Positions 15,098-23,536 of a DNA stretch of 33,677 nucleotides are shown here, piece by piece. Source of the DNA: Acidobacteriota bacterium (GTDB lineage Bacteria > Acidobacteriota > Terriglobia > Terriglobales > Acidobacteriaceae); contig JAKAQS010000011.1 of NCBI GenBank assembly GCA_021819585.1, positions 1 to 33,677 on the forward strand, read 5' to 3'. Position numbers and translations under genes: made by a program. The notes under the pieces were generated by a model. The model saw nothing but the letters and a program-made list of their open reading frames with translations, was not told the DNA's origin and searched no databases. Position 1 is the stretch's first letter. Each line of letters opens with the position of its first letter.

Positions 15098-17347
15098 CTA
15101 CACTCCCCAGTAGGCGGTCCACTCCGCGCGGGCAGGATCGACAGTAACGCGACCGTCGTTCCCCTTCCGCATTGCCGCGCCATCGACTCGACTCAGCTCC
15201 GCATCCGGCGCCAGACTAAAAGGGATCTCGATCTCATCGGGCGCCTCACCGCCGCTGCGCGAAAAACGCGCCGTCCAACCGTGCAAGCCCGCCGGTTGCG
15301 TATCAAGTGAAACCCTGCCGAAGCGCGTAGGCGTATTGCTCACCGTGAATCCATGGCGCTGCTTCAAGTCCTCAGCCATCACGCCATCCAGCAGCCGCAG
15401 TGTCTGATCGTCTTCCAGCACCAGCATATGGCGCAGGTAGCGAATGCACTCCGCGCTGGCCCAGTTGTGCGGCATATCGCCCCAGAACATGCCGATGAGT
15501 GCGTCCTGCAAAGGCTGCTCCTCGCGCCAGGCATGCAGCGGAGACGCATGGTTCAGATAACCGGCAAAGGTCCGATGCGCCCACTCCCGCAGGCCTGCCC
15601 ACAGGTAGACCTCAGCCACAAAGGCAGCGTTATAGGTCCACACCCCGCCGTGGTGCAGCCAGCCCGTATCGGACGGAATGTCCTCGCGGGTGCATGCCTG
15701 CATCAACGCAATATGTCCGCGCACAATCGGGTCGTCCTTGGCAAAAACCTGGCCCGGGAAGATCGTCTGCGAAAGCGCCCACTGGCAGGTCTGCGGACGC
15801 GGCCTGTCCCACGTATCCTCGTGCATAACAGGGTCCTCGCGCATCACCATCGGGAGATAACGAAACCCTCTTGGGTCGGCAACCATCTGGCTGCGCGCCG
15901 CGGCTCGAAATGCCGTCAGCAGCTCCTGATAGAAACCAGCAGCGCGACCCAGGTCTGGCAGCCGTAGCTTTGCCTGGGCACGAGCCACGGCTCTCAGCCC
16001 GGCCAGCGCCCACAGGGTGTTGGTGAACTCATCATGGATGCCGCCCAGACCGCCGTCCGCGAATCCCGGAGGCAGAATCCCGTAGCGGCCGTTAGGGGAG
16101 TCGCCCTCGCATGCCTCATCGCGCAGAGTGATCAAAAACTCGATCGCATGGCCCACGTGGGGCCCCAGTTGCCGCAACAGCGTCCAGTCCTGCTTCAACT
16201 CGCAGGCGCGAACCACACTGAACATGGCGATGGCAGTGTCTTTGTAGTGCTCGTTACCAGCCGATGCGATGATCTGGCCGCTGGAGGTCTGGTGGGTCCA
16301 TTCTGCAAGCAACCCCTGGTCGGCTGCTCGGTCATATCCCAGATAACGCGCCGCCTCAAGGATAAAGTTCCCGTCCACAATCCACATCCCGCGGTACACG
16401 GTAGGTCCCACCTCGAATACCAACCGGCCATCCTTCACCTCCTGAGCCTGCTGGATGTTGCGCGCACAGGCCACCAGAAAATCCCCTTTCACCGAAGGCA
16501 GCGACCAGGCCACCGCGCCTTCAAAAGGCCTCCAGGTTTGCCACCATGCGCGCACCTCCCGCAGCAAATCCTCCGGTGTAACCGCCGTATCCACTCTGCC
16601 GGAACTACCCTTCTGTGGCAAACGAAACAGCACGCGCAGCGGGTTGCCCCTTTGCGCCACCCCGTGCTCCAGATAGAACTCGTAGCCGCCCTGCGCCCCG
16701 CGCCAGAAGAGATCGCCGTTCTTCGGATACGCATTCTGCGGAATGCATACCATCCACGGCTTCTCCTCCTGCGCGCGATAGATCTGGTTCACCAGGCCTT
16801 CATTCGGCCCCGGTCGAAAGTGCCCGCCGGAGTGAATTCGCACCCGCGGCGAAGCGATCACATCGCCGGCCTTCGCGCGAATCTCCATCAGGACATTGTC
16901 GACCCGCCCCTCGCCGTCGCGGCGGCTGGCAAAGGTGATCAGCTCCATCGTTGCGTCCGGCCGTTCGGTCAGCGTGTGTACGATGGCAACTCCGGGGGCC
17001 TCCATGCGCTGTTCCAGCCATTGGGTACGCGGCATGCCGGCAAGCGTGAACTCCACAATGGCGCCGAACTGCTCGATGCCGGCGAGGCGGTCACCAGGAA
17101 AGTCGTAGCGCAGATCCCCCCATCTTCCGAGTACCGTTTTGTCGGGATCCTGAGGAAAGCAGACTGTGGATTGAAACTCTGTGGGGGCGAACCGAAAGTC
17201 GACCGCCTCATCTCCGGCAACCGCCGGCTCGGCTTGCAGCGTCTCTGTTCCCAGCCCAGTTCCCATCGGCGTAGCCGAAACGTCCAGCCCCGTGAGAACG
17301 CCGGCCGCGGCTCCTGCCGTTAGAAACGTGCGCCGATTGATGGACAT
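15098..17347 (-). CDS. Tat-exported (alpha/alpha)6-barrel glycosidase-like protein
   Basis: This 749-residue protein starts MSINRRTFLTAGAAAG, a twin-arginine signal, so it is folded before export to the periplasm. Residues ~50-270 look like a beta-sandwich. From about 290 onward there are repeated helical segments with conserved aromatics (MWIVDGNFILEAARYLG, HDEFTNTLWALAGL, GWLHHGGVWTYNAAF), the pattern of six-hairpin glycosidases such as alpha-L-rhamnosidase or GH63-like enzymes. I do not recognise a specific CAZy family. Acidic candidates for catalysis lie in VDGNF and HDEF. It sits between cupin isomerase genes and a DUF4185-like gene on the same strand, 12 bases after the cupin stop, so it belongs to the glycan operon. 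Confidence 0.75.
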   Translation of the reverse strand: MSINRRTFLTAGAAAGVLTGLDVSATPMGTGLGTETLQAEPAVAGDEAVDFRFAPTEFQSTVCFPQDPDKTVLGRWGDLRYDFPGDRLAGIEQFGAIVEFTLAGMPRTQWLEQRMEAPGVAIVHTLTERPDATMELITFASRRDGEGRVDNVLMEIRAKAGDVIASPRVRIHSGGHFRPGPNEGLVNQIYRAQEEKPWMVCIPQNAYPKNGDLFWRGAQGGYEFYLEHGVAQRGNPLRVLFRLPQKGSSGRVDTAVTPEDLLREVRAWWQTWRPFEGAVAWSLPSVKGDFLVACARNIQQAQEVKDGRLVFEVGPTVYRGMWIVDGNFILEAARYLGYDRAADQGLLAEWTHQTSSGQIIASAGNEHYKDTAIAMFSVVRACELKQDWTLLRQLGPHVGHAIEFLITLRDEACEGDSPNGRYGILPPGFADGGLGGIHDEFTNTLWALAGLRAVARAQAKLRLPDLGRAAGFYQELLTAFRAAARSQMVADPRGFRYLPMVMREDPVMHEDTWDRPRPQTCQWALSQTIFPGQVFAKDDPIVRGHIALMQACTREDIPSDTGWLHHGGVWTYNAAFVAEVYLWAGLREWAHRTFAGYLNHASPLHAWREEQPLQDALIGMFWGDMPHNWASAECIRYLRHMLVLEDDQTLRLLDGVMAEDLKQRHGFTVSNTPTRFGRVSLDTQPAGLHGWTARFSRSGGEAPDEIEIPFSLAPDAELSRVDGAAMRKGNDGRVTVDPARAEWTAYWGV

Positions 17348-17359
17348 CGCCTCTCTCTT

Positions 17360-18151
17360 TCAGGGCTCCAGCGTCGGCCAGAGCGAGGCCACCCGAACGG
17401 GATCTGAGACCCACTGCAACGCCTCAGGGTTGGCTAGATATTGCCGGTAGATGGAAACCTTCGCGTCCAGTCCCAGCTCCGGATAGCTTCGCGGCCCTCT
17501 CACCTGCAACGAGGACCGGCGATAACGGGGATTCGCCTGCCACTTGATGCTCCCGCCGCGCAGCAGCGGAAACCAGGCCAAGCCGCCGTGCGCCCGAACA
17601 CCGTCGTAGCGGAAGCCGTACTGCCGATCGCAGAGCGCACAGAAGACCATCCGCCGATCCGGATCGGCGTTGATCACGCAATGCGCCCATCCCGGTGGCG
17701 CCACCACTTGATCCCCGGGTCCAGCCGCGACCGCAATGCACTTGCCTGGCTCGTCCTCCGCAAACTCCTGAGCGTAAACAATGGCCCGCCCCTCCCATAT
17801 CTCAAACAGCTCCGGCGTCGACCATCCGCAGTGCGGAGCAGGCGAATGAATATGTCCCTGGCTGCGCACCGGCTCTTCACCCAGCCGTCCCCCTGCGTAG
17901 GCCACCACGCCGAACAGCAGGTATCTGCGCCGCAGATCGTCCGCATCTTCGCTCCGGCAGACATCCATCGCAATGCCGTACACCGGATCAGGGCCGCTGC
18001 ACTCCGGGTCGCGCAGGCTCCTTCGGATCTCGTCAAGCCGGCGCAACTCCACCTCCGGCCCCAGCACCTCCGGCCCGTAGTCGAAGGCCAGCGCCTCCCG
18101 GCGCAGCCGGACGTCCAGCCCTGAGTCGAAACCAACGCCCTGTTCATTCAT
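17360..18151 (-). CDS. cupin glucose-6-phosphate isomerase-like protein, larger copy
   Basis: This 263-residue cupin resembles the metal-dependent archaeal-type phosphoglucose isomerase family (GPI cupin), which converts aldose and ketose phosphates. The first cupin motif is QGHIHSPAPHCGWSTPELFEIWEG, with His-x-His and a Glu as metal ligands, and the second contains PPGWAHCVIN with the final His. It is longer than usual (about 190 residues) owing to extra N- and C-terminal parts. ATG 18151 is preferred over TTG 18157; neither has a clear ribosome site. It overlaps the upstream cupin gene by 8 bases, so the two are coupled and may form one complex. The true sugar substrate is unknown. Confidence 0.75.
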   Translation of the reverse strand: MNEQGVGFDSGLDVRLRREALAFDYGPEVLGPEVELRRLDEIRRSLRDPECSGPDPVYGIAMDVCRSEDADDLRRRYLLFGVVAYAGGRLGEEPVRSQGHIHSPAPHCGWSTPELFEIWEGRAIVYAQEFAEDEPGKCIAVAAGPGDQVVAPPGWAHCVINADPDRRMVFCALCDRQYGFRYDGVRAHGGLAWFPLLRGGSIKWQANPRYRRSSLQVRGPRSYPELGLDAKVSIYRQYLANPEALQWVSDPVRVASLWPTLEP

Positions 18152-18743
18152 GAGCAATCATCGGTCGGCCGTCGCGCTCCACTACCCGCGCGCCAAACCC
18201 GCTCTTTCGTATCGCTGCGTAGTCGTAACCCGCATCGCTGCCCCAGCAGGCCCAGAAGATGAGCGGCTCCTTGCCCACGTTTACTACCCGGTGGGCGTGC
18301 TCCCCCCGGATGTAATGGAGTGTGTTGGGAGCCATCGCCTCGCCCCATGTATTTCGTTCGGAGCCCATCCGCAGCAGGATTCCCTCGCCGCCCACAGTGG
18401 CATAAAACTCCGCACGGGTCTGGTTGGCGTGGAAGTGACCATGCGTCATAAAGTACTCGTCACCCACCTTGCCCGGCTGCAAAACCGTCACGCCCCAAAA
18501 CAAGCCGCCTTCTTCTCCTGCGGGAACGGACGAGACGACGCGGACCCGGTAGATCTCGCGCGCAGGGTCCATGGCGCGGAAAGCCGGCTCGTCGCCGAAG
18601 AGCCCCCGCAGATCGCCCAGAGCCTTGATGCTCTCACGCACACCCGGACCTCGGACTCCGCCACGAGCCCAGTCCAGAACCAGCTCGGCAGGCACGGGCA
18701 CGGCGCCCTCCAGGGATTTCGGCTTTGTCTTCAGTGGTGACAT
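18144..18743 (-). CDS. cupin glucose-6-phosphate isomerase-like protein, smaller copy
   Basis: This 199-residue protein matches the length and motifs of cupin-type phosphoglucose isomerase: MTHGHFHANQTRAEFYATVGGEG carries the His-x-His and Glu ligands, and LHYIRGEHAHRVVN the later His. It would isomerise a sugar phosphate in the cytoplasm using a divalent metal. ATG 18743 is chosen; a TTG at 18785 would add 14 residues without similarity and would sit in the AT-rich promoter. It is the first gene of a minus-strand operon that continues through the second cupin, the glycosidase and DUF4185-like protein. Residues Gly-Ser-Asp-Ala-Gly-Tyr near the C-terminus are also typical of the family, as I recall. 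Confidence 0.82.
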   Translation of the reverse strand: MSPLKTKPKSLEGAVPVPAELVLDWARGGVRGPGVRESIKALGDLRGLFGDEPAFRAMDPAREIYRVRVVSSVPAGEEGGLFWGVTVLQPGKVGDEYFMTHGHFHANQTRAEFYATVGGEGILLRMGSERNTWGEAMAPNTLHYIRGEHAHRVVNVGKEPLIFWACWGSDAGYDYAAIRKSGFGARVVERDGRPMIAHE

Positions 18744-18969
18744 CCTATCAGCGGCGATCCTAGCAGAGTGATTGTTCGCATTCAAGAATAAAAGCTACAA
18801 TAAAATTTCGTTTATGCTCAAAAAGACGATGGACGAGTAATCCGGTTCGGTTGCAGGCCGTAAAGCCCAGATGTGAGAACGTGGCCGCTGTACGCGACGG
18901 CTGCCGGTTCGCTTCCCTTCGATTCCCATTAAATCCAGACGGTCTCCGCAAGCTCCCAAAGATCCAGCC
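18744..18969. promoter_or_regulatory. divergent promoter region between cupin operon and sugar porter
   Basis: This 226-base gap separates two divergent operons. The part at 18770-18830 is AT-rich and should hold the minus-strand promoter; it carries one degenerate copy of the recurring operator-like element. No clear sigma-70 hexamer pair could be assigned to the plus-strand gene. Confidence 0.5.
18807..18823. promoter_or_regulatory. degenerate copy of the operator-like element
   Basis: Read on the minus strand it is TTTTGAGCATAAACGAA, matching 13 of 17 bases of the copy at 25518-25534, including TTTT, ATAAA and GAA. It lies 64 bases before the cupin gene start. Confidence 0.4.
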
Positions 18970-20367
18970 ATGCACATCTCCGTTGTCAGCCATGACTCGC
19001 AATATGCCACTCCGGCCCGCTCCCGCCTCTATGTTCTGTCTCTTGCGGTGGTGGCAGCGATCTCAGGCTTTCTCTTCGGCTTTGATACCGCCGTCATCAA
19101 TGGCGTTCTGCTGTTTTTGCAGCGCCAATTTGCGCTCTCCAGCCTGCAAACCGAGATAGCAGCCAGCGCTCTCCTGCTGGGGTGCCTCTTCGGCGCCGCC
19201 GGCGCCAGCCTGATCGGAGACAGCATCGGCCGGCGCAAGTCGCTGCTGCTGGCAGCCATCCTGTTTGCCTCCTCCACCTTGGGAACGGCGCTGACGCCCT
19301 CAGTGCTGGTCTTTTCCATCGGCCGTCTCTGCGGGGGCCTGGCGATCGGGCTCGCTTCGGTGCTCACGCCGGTGTACATCGCCGAGATCGCGCCGGCGCG
19401 CAATCGCGGCCGGCTGATCTCCATGAACCAGCTCGCGATCGTGGCCGGCATTCTCGTCGCTTATGTGGTGAGCTGGGCGCTGGCAGGCATCGGCGCCTCC
19501 AGTTGGCGCTGGATGCTGGGCTTGGCGGCTGTTCCGGCGCTGGGATTCCTGCTTGGTCTGCTGTTCATCCCTGAAAGTCCTCGCTGGCTGATCAGCCAGG
19601 GCGAACGGGAACGGGGCAGAGAGGTGCTCGCGCGCATCTACGGCCCCGCCCAGGCGGAGCTGCAAGCCGCTGCCGTCGAGGCTGCTGCCGCGGGAGAATC
19701 CGGCACGTGGAGAGAGGTCTTCGCGCCGCCCATGCGCCGCCCGCTGGATGTGGCTCTCGGCCTGGCCATTCTCTGCCAGATCACCGGCATCAACACCGTG
19801 TTGTACTACGGGTCCATCCTGATCAGCCAGCACTTCCGTGGGCAAACTTCAGGCGCTGCGCTGGCCGCGAATATCGTCATCGGCGGGGCCAATCTGGTTG
19901 GCACCCTGCTCGCGCTGCGCTTCATGGATCGCTGGGGGCGCCGCACCATGCTGCTGACCGGTTCCGCGGGAATGACCGTTTCGCTGCTCCTCTTCATCCT
20001 CGCGTATCGCGTTCCTGGGCTTCCCCCAATGCTCTTGCTGGCCTGCATTCTTAGCTACACCGGATTCTTCGCCTTTGCCATGGGTCCGATCCCCTGGGTG
20101 GTGATCGGGGAGATCTTCCCCAATAAAATCCGCGGCCGCGCCGCATCCATGGCCACCTCCGCGCTCTGGACAGGAACCCTCCTGGTCACCCTCACCTTCC
20201 TCTCTCTCATCCGCGTTCTCGGGGTCTCCGGCACGTTTTCCATCTATGCGGTTCTCTGCGCCGCGGGCTTCGTGTTTATATGGACGAGGGTTCCTGAAAC
20301 AAGGGGCAAGACCCTGGAACAGATTCAGCAATACTGGGAGGGCCTGAACCATGGCAAGGCGCGGTAA
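18970..20367 (+). CDS. sugar porter family MFS transporter
   Basis: This 465-residue, 12-helix transporter belongs to the sugar porter family (XylE/GLUT type), which imports monosaccharides by proton symport. Diagnostic motifs are present in order: FGFDTAVINGV in helix 1, DSIGRRKSL, PESPRWL after helix 6, QITGINTVLYYGS in helix 7, DRWGRRTML and PETRGKTLEQI after helix 12. The QITGIN motif marks the sugar-binding helix. ATG 18970 has only a weak ribosome site. It overlaps the downstream DeoR-type regulator by 17 bases, so carrier and regulator are co-expressed. Specificity is not readable, but glucose, xylose, mannose or arabinose are usual for this family. Confidence 0.93.
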   Translation: MHISVVSHDSQYATPARSRLYVLSLAVVAAISGFLFGFDTAVINGVLLFLQRQFALSSLQTEIAASALLLGCLFGAAGASLIGDSIGRRKSLLLAAILFASSTLGTALTPSVLVFSIGRLCGGLAIGLASVLTPVYIAEIAPARNRGRLISMNQLAIVAGILVAYVVSWALAGIGASSWRWMLGLAAVPALGFLLGLLFIPESPRWLISQGERERGREVLARIYGPAQAELQAAAVEAAAAGESGTWREVFAPPMRRPLDVALGLAILCQITGINTVLYYGSILISQHFRGQTSGAALAANIVIGGANLVGTLLALRFMDRWGRRTMLLTGSAGMTVSLLLFILAYRVPGLPPMLLLACILSYTGFFAFAMGPIPWVVIGEIFPNKIRGRAASMATSALWTGTLLVTLTFLSLIRVLGVSGTFSIYAVLCAAGFVFIWTRVPETRGKTLEQIQQYWEGLNHGKAR

Positions 20368-21190
20368 GCCAAAGATGGATGCAAATGCGCGGGAGAGTCC
20401 AGAAGCTAGCCTGAATGGACAGCAGCAGCGGTTTCATTCCATTCTGACCGGACTCCAGGAGCACGGCACGGTCGCAGTCGACGACCTTAGCACCCAGTTG
20501 AGCGTCTCGGTGGTCACCATCCGCCGCGACCTCGATCTGCTCGAACAGCAGGGCCTGCTGCGGCGAACCCATGGAGGCGCGGTCTCCATTGAGCCGCTCT
20601 TTTACGAGCCCTTCAAAAAGGATCGTTCCTTTCAAGAGCAGGTGGAACGTCTCGCCAACGAGAAGCGGAGAATCGGCCGCGCAGCCGCGGCGCTCATCAA
20701 CCCGGGCGAAACGATTGCGATCACTCCCGGCACCACCACTGCGGAGATCATTCGCGGCCTTCCCCTTGCCAGCCGGATCACCGTGGTCACCAACACGGTA
20801 AACATTGCGATGGAACTGTCGAAGCGCAAAGACATCAACGTCTTCGTCACCGGCGGCCACCTGCATGGCGACTGGTTTTCCCTGGTGGGGCCCTCGGCCA
20901 TCCGCAGCCTGGAAAACATGCTTATCCAAACCATGTTCATCGGCGCCGACGGCATCGATGCGCAGTGGGGCCTCAGTTGCCTCAGCTCCGACGAAGCGGA
21001 ACTCAATAGCACCGTGGCCGCTCACTCCCGCAGACACATCGCTGTTGTGGACCACACCAAGTTCGGCGTCGTCACCAACTGGCGCATCTGCGAAATGTCC
21101 CTGATCCAGAAGCTCATCACCGACACCGGCGCAACCGACGAGATGATCGCTCCTTTCCAGAAGCTGGGCATCGAGGTGATCCGAGTCTGA
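20351..21190 (+). CDS. DeoR/GlpR family transcriptional regulator
   Basis: This 279-residue regulator has an N-terminal DeoR helix-turn-helix at about residues 25-80 (ILTGLQEHGTVAVDDLSTQL, VVTIRRDLDLLEQQGLL, then RRTHGGAV) and a C-terminal sugar-phosphate sensing domain (PGTTTAEI, VVTNTVNIAMEL, VTGG, FIGADGID). Members usually repress sugar operons and release DNA on binding a phosphorylated sugar. ATG 20351 has GGAGG 9 bases upstream within the transporter gene; ATG 20375 is an alternative. It overlaps the sugar porter by 17 bases. It is the only regulator in the window and so the first candidate for binding the recurring AT-rich operator-like elements in this locus; that link is inference. 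Confidence 0.93.
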   Translation: MARRGKPKMDANARESPEASLNGQQQRFHSILTGLQEHGTVAVDDLSTQLSVSVVTIRRDLDLLEQQGLLRRTHGGAVSIEPLFYEPFKKDRSFQEQVERLANEKRRIGRAAAALINPGETIAITPGTTTAEIIRGLPLASRITVVTNTVNIAMELSKRKDINVFVTGGHLHGDWFSLVGPSAIRSLENMLIQTMFIGADGIDAQWGLSCLSSDEAELNSTVAAHSRRHIAVVDHTKFGVVTNWRICEMSLIQKLITDTGATDEMIAPFQKLGIEVIRV

Positions 21191-21343
21191 CCCTCCTCAG
21201 CCATCCTCTTCATTTCTCCATTAAATGATCGAGTTCTTTGATAAAGACAGTTTCTATAAACTTTTTCTACAAAAAGAATCGTAATACGGTATGATTTGGG
21301 TGCAAATGGCCTCCGCTCTCGTTCGCATCCGGAATCTCCGCCA
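21191..21343 (+). promoter_or_regulatory. promoter region of the second glycosidase gene
   Basis: This 153-base AT-rich gap has a -10-like TATGAT at 21290-21295. Upstream of it are several small palindromes: CTTT-GAT-AAAG (21236-21246), TTT-CTAT-AAA (21251-21260) and TTTTT-CTAC-AAAAA (21262-21275). No convincing -35 is seen, which may mean an activator is required. Confidence 0.5.
21262..21278. promoter_or_regulatory. operator-like element before second glycosidase
   Basis: TTTTTCTACAAAAAGAA keeps the N4-centred T-run/A-run palindrome and the GAA flank of the other copies (11 of 17 identical to 25518-25534). It lies just upstream of TATGAT. Confidence 0.4.
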
Positions 21344-23536
21344 ATGAATCGCCGTACCTTTCTCAAGATCTCCAGCAGCGCGGCCGCCATGGCTGCCCAA
21401 AGCAACATCCTGGCCGCCTCGCCGCGGATCCTGCCCGCAGTTCCGTCTTTGGCTGACTTGGCCAGCGTGCGCATGCCCCACACCTACATGGAGCTCTTCA
21501 ATCTGCCCATCTCCATGAATGACTGGGGCTACGCGCAGACGGTCAAATCCGTCTCTGCCATCAGCGCCATCGGCTTTCCTCCCTATGCCTGCTGCGGCAT
21601 GCCGGACATACCCTGGAGCCCAGGGCTGCTCACCACCTGCGAGATCTTTGTCCAGGATCGCCTCGTCGCCATCTCCGACGATCCCGCGGAGGCGGTTACC
21701 TACCAGTGGTTCCCGCACTGCGTGGAAAGGGAGCAGACCGTCGACAAGATCTGCTTTCACACCACCCTGTTTCTGCCGGCGCAACAGCGAGCGGTGCTGC
21801 AGAAGATCGAGCTCCGCAACCTCTCTGCGCAGAACCGCACTCTGACACTGGGCTTCTCCATGCGCGCTGCTGTGACGTGCAAGACCACAGCCTGGTTCAC
21901 CAACCTTCCCGGAGAAGGCGACAACCTCAGCTCCTGGGACGCCGCGCACGGCCGAATCACCTGGACCGCGCAGCACTCGCCGGCGGCGGCCGCGCAGGGG
22001 ATGCATCCTCCCGCCGACGCGCTCATCGCCGGAGACATGCTGCAGTACCACCTGGACCTGGCGCCCGGGGCAAGCCGCGAGCTTCATTTTGTCTGCGCGC
22101 TCGCGAACACGGCCGCGGAAGCCAACGCGATGCACGACCAGTTGCAGGCAAACTTCTATGCTACGCAGGGCCACAGTCAGAAGCACTTCGAGCAACTCTT
22201 GCAGTCCGCCTACACCTCCGGCAATAGCGACTTCTCCGGATGCCTGCCCCGTCTGCAAACGGACAGCGAAGCGCTTTGGAACCTATGGCAAAACGGGCTC
22301 AGAGGTTTGCTCAGCGCGCGCCGCCGATCGCCCGACTCCGCTTATGGGCCTACACTCCTCACTCTGAGCGGCCACGTCTTGCCCACGCTGAGCTTTCCCT
22401 GGGACACCTCGCTCACCAGCCTCAGCCTGGCTTTGCTCGATCCCGAGCCCCTGCGCAACCTCCTGGAAGTATGGTTCCAGCGCGACATGCACCAGCATCT
22501 GGCCACCGATTACATCAGCGGCGAAGCCGTCGGCCCATGGTACGCCGTGAATGACATGGCCATCGTCCGCTGCTCGCGCGACTACCTGCGTATCACTGGC
22601 GACTTTGCGTGGCTCGACAAACCGCTGGCCGGTAAGACGATCCTGGAGCACCTGATCGGTCAGGCCACCTACTGGAAACAGTTGGCAGCCGGCAACGGCT
22701 TAGCGGACTACGGCGGCATCGCCAATCTGCTGGAAGTGGTCAGCACCTACGTCCACCAGGTGGCGGGCATGAACGCCGGGAACGTCTCCAGCATGCGCTT
22801 TGTCGCTGAACTGCTGGACCGGCGAGGCCGCAACCATCAGGCGGCGCAACTCCGCGCCGAGGCTAAAGAACTCGCTGCCAAAATCAACCGCATTCTCTAT
22901 GTGCAAGGCAAAGGATGGTGGCGCGCCGGCCGGCCTGGCGGCTCCTTTCAGGAAGTCCGCCACTGTTACGACTTCCTGGCCGTTCTGGACAACATGGGCC
23001 AGGATCTCTCCGCCGAGCAGAAGCAGGAGATGGCGCACTTCTTCTGGACGCAGCTCGCCTCCAAAAAGTGGATGCGTGCGTTAGCCAGCGGCGATCCCGA
23101 TGCCACCTGGAACGTTCGCCCCGATCACAGTTGCCTCGGCGCCTACGCCGCATGGCCTCCGGAGTGCGCCAAGGGTCTCTACCAGGTGGACGACCCCGAG
23201 CGCATCGCCGCATGGCTGGCCGAGGTCGCCAAAGCGGGTAACCAGGGACCCATCGGCCAGGCGCACTTTGTCGAGGAGGTGGTCCCGCCGTTGAAGGGCG
23301 GAGCCTACAAAGCATCGAACGACGCCCCCTACATCGAGGACTGGAGCGCCATCGCCGGGGGCGCCTTCATCGACATGACCATCGAATCGATCTTTGGCGT
23401 TCGCCCGTCACTCTACAACGGGATCCACGCCACGCCACGGCTCGCCGCGTTTGATCCAAACGCACGCCTGGAGGGCCTGCGCTACCAGGGTGGGCAGTAC
23501 ACGGTGTCACAATCCGGGATCAAGCCGTCACGCTGA
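21344..23536 (+). CDS. Tat-exported six-hairpin glycosidase-like protein
   Basis: This 730-residue protein begins MNRRTFLKISSSAAAMA, a twin-arginine signal for periplasmic export. Residues ~60-300 form a beta-rich domain; from ~300 to the end there is a helical barrel with HVLPTLSFPWDTSLTSLSLA, NDMAIVRCSRDYLRITGD, LADYGGIANLLEV and WNVRPDHSCLGAYAAWPPE. The Pro-Trp-Asp-Thr motif and barrel layout recall GH63/GH37-like glucosidases and related six-hairpin enzymes, but I cannot assign a family. It is not closely similar to the other Tat enzyme at 15098. ATG 21344 is chosen because the Tat motif must be N-terminal. It overlaps the convergent esterase gene by 17 bases at the 3' end. Confidence 0.75.
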   Translation: MNRRTFLKISSSAAAMAAQSNILAASPRILPAVPSLADLASVRMPHTYMELFNLPISMNDWGYAQTVKSVSAISAIGFPPYACCGMPDIPWSPGLLTTCEIFVQDRLVAISDDPAEAVTYQWFPHCVEREQTVDKICFHTTLFLPAQQRAVLQKIELRNLSAQNRTLTLGFSMRAAVTCKTTAWFTNLPGEGDNLSSWDAAHGRITWTAQHSPAAAAQGMHPPADALIAGDMLQYHLDLAPGASRELHFVCALANTAAEANAMHDQLQANFYATQGHSQKHFEQLLQSAYTSGNSDFSGCLPRLQTDSEALWNLWQNGLRGLLSARRRSPDSAYGPTLLTLSGHVLPTLSFPWDTSLTSLSLALLDPEPLRNLLEVWFQRDMHQHLATDYISGEAVGPWYAVNDMAIVRCSRDYLRITGDFAWLDKPLAGKTILEHLIGQATYWKQLAAGNGLADYGGIANLLEVVSTYVHQVAGMNAGNVSSMRFVAELLDRRGRNHQAAQLRAEAKELAAKINRILYVQGKGWWRAGRPGGSFQEVRHCYDFLAVLDNMGQDLSAEQKQEMAHFFWTQLASKKWMRALASGDPDATWNVRPDHSCLGAYAAWPPECAKGLYQVDDPERIAAWLAEVAKAGNQGPIGQAHFVEEVVPPLKGGAYKASNDAPYIEDWSAIAGGAFIDMTIESIFGVRPSLYNGIHATPRLAAFDPNARLEGLRYQGGQYTVSQSGIKPSR

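Noticed and set aside
16034-17323. 429-codon plus-strand open frame
   Set aside because: It is antisense to the Tat glycosidase gene; its composition is that of a shadow frame and no motif is visible.
21254-22258. 334-codon minus-strand open frame
   Set aside because: Antisense to the second glycosidase and crosses its promoter; no recognisable protein.
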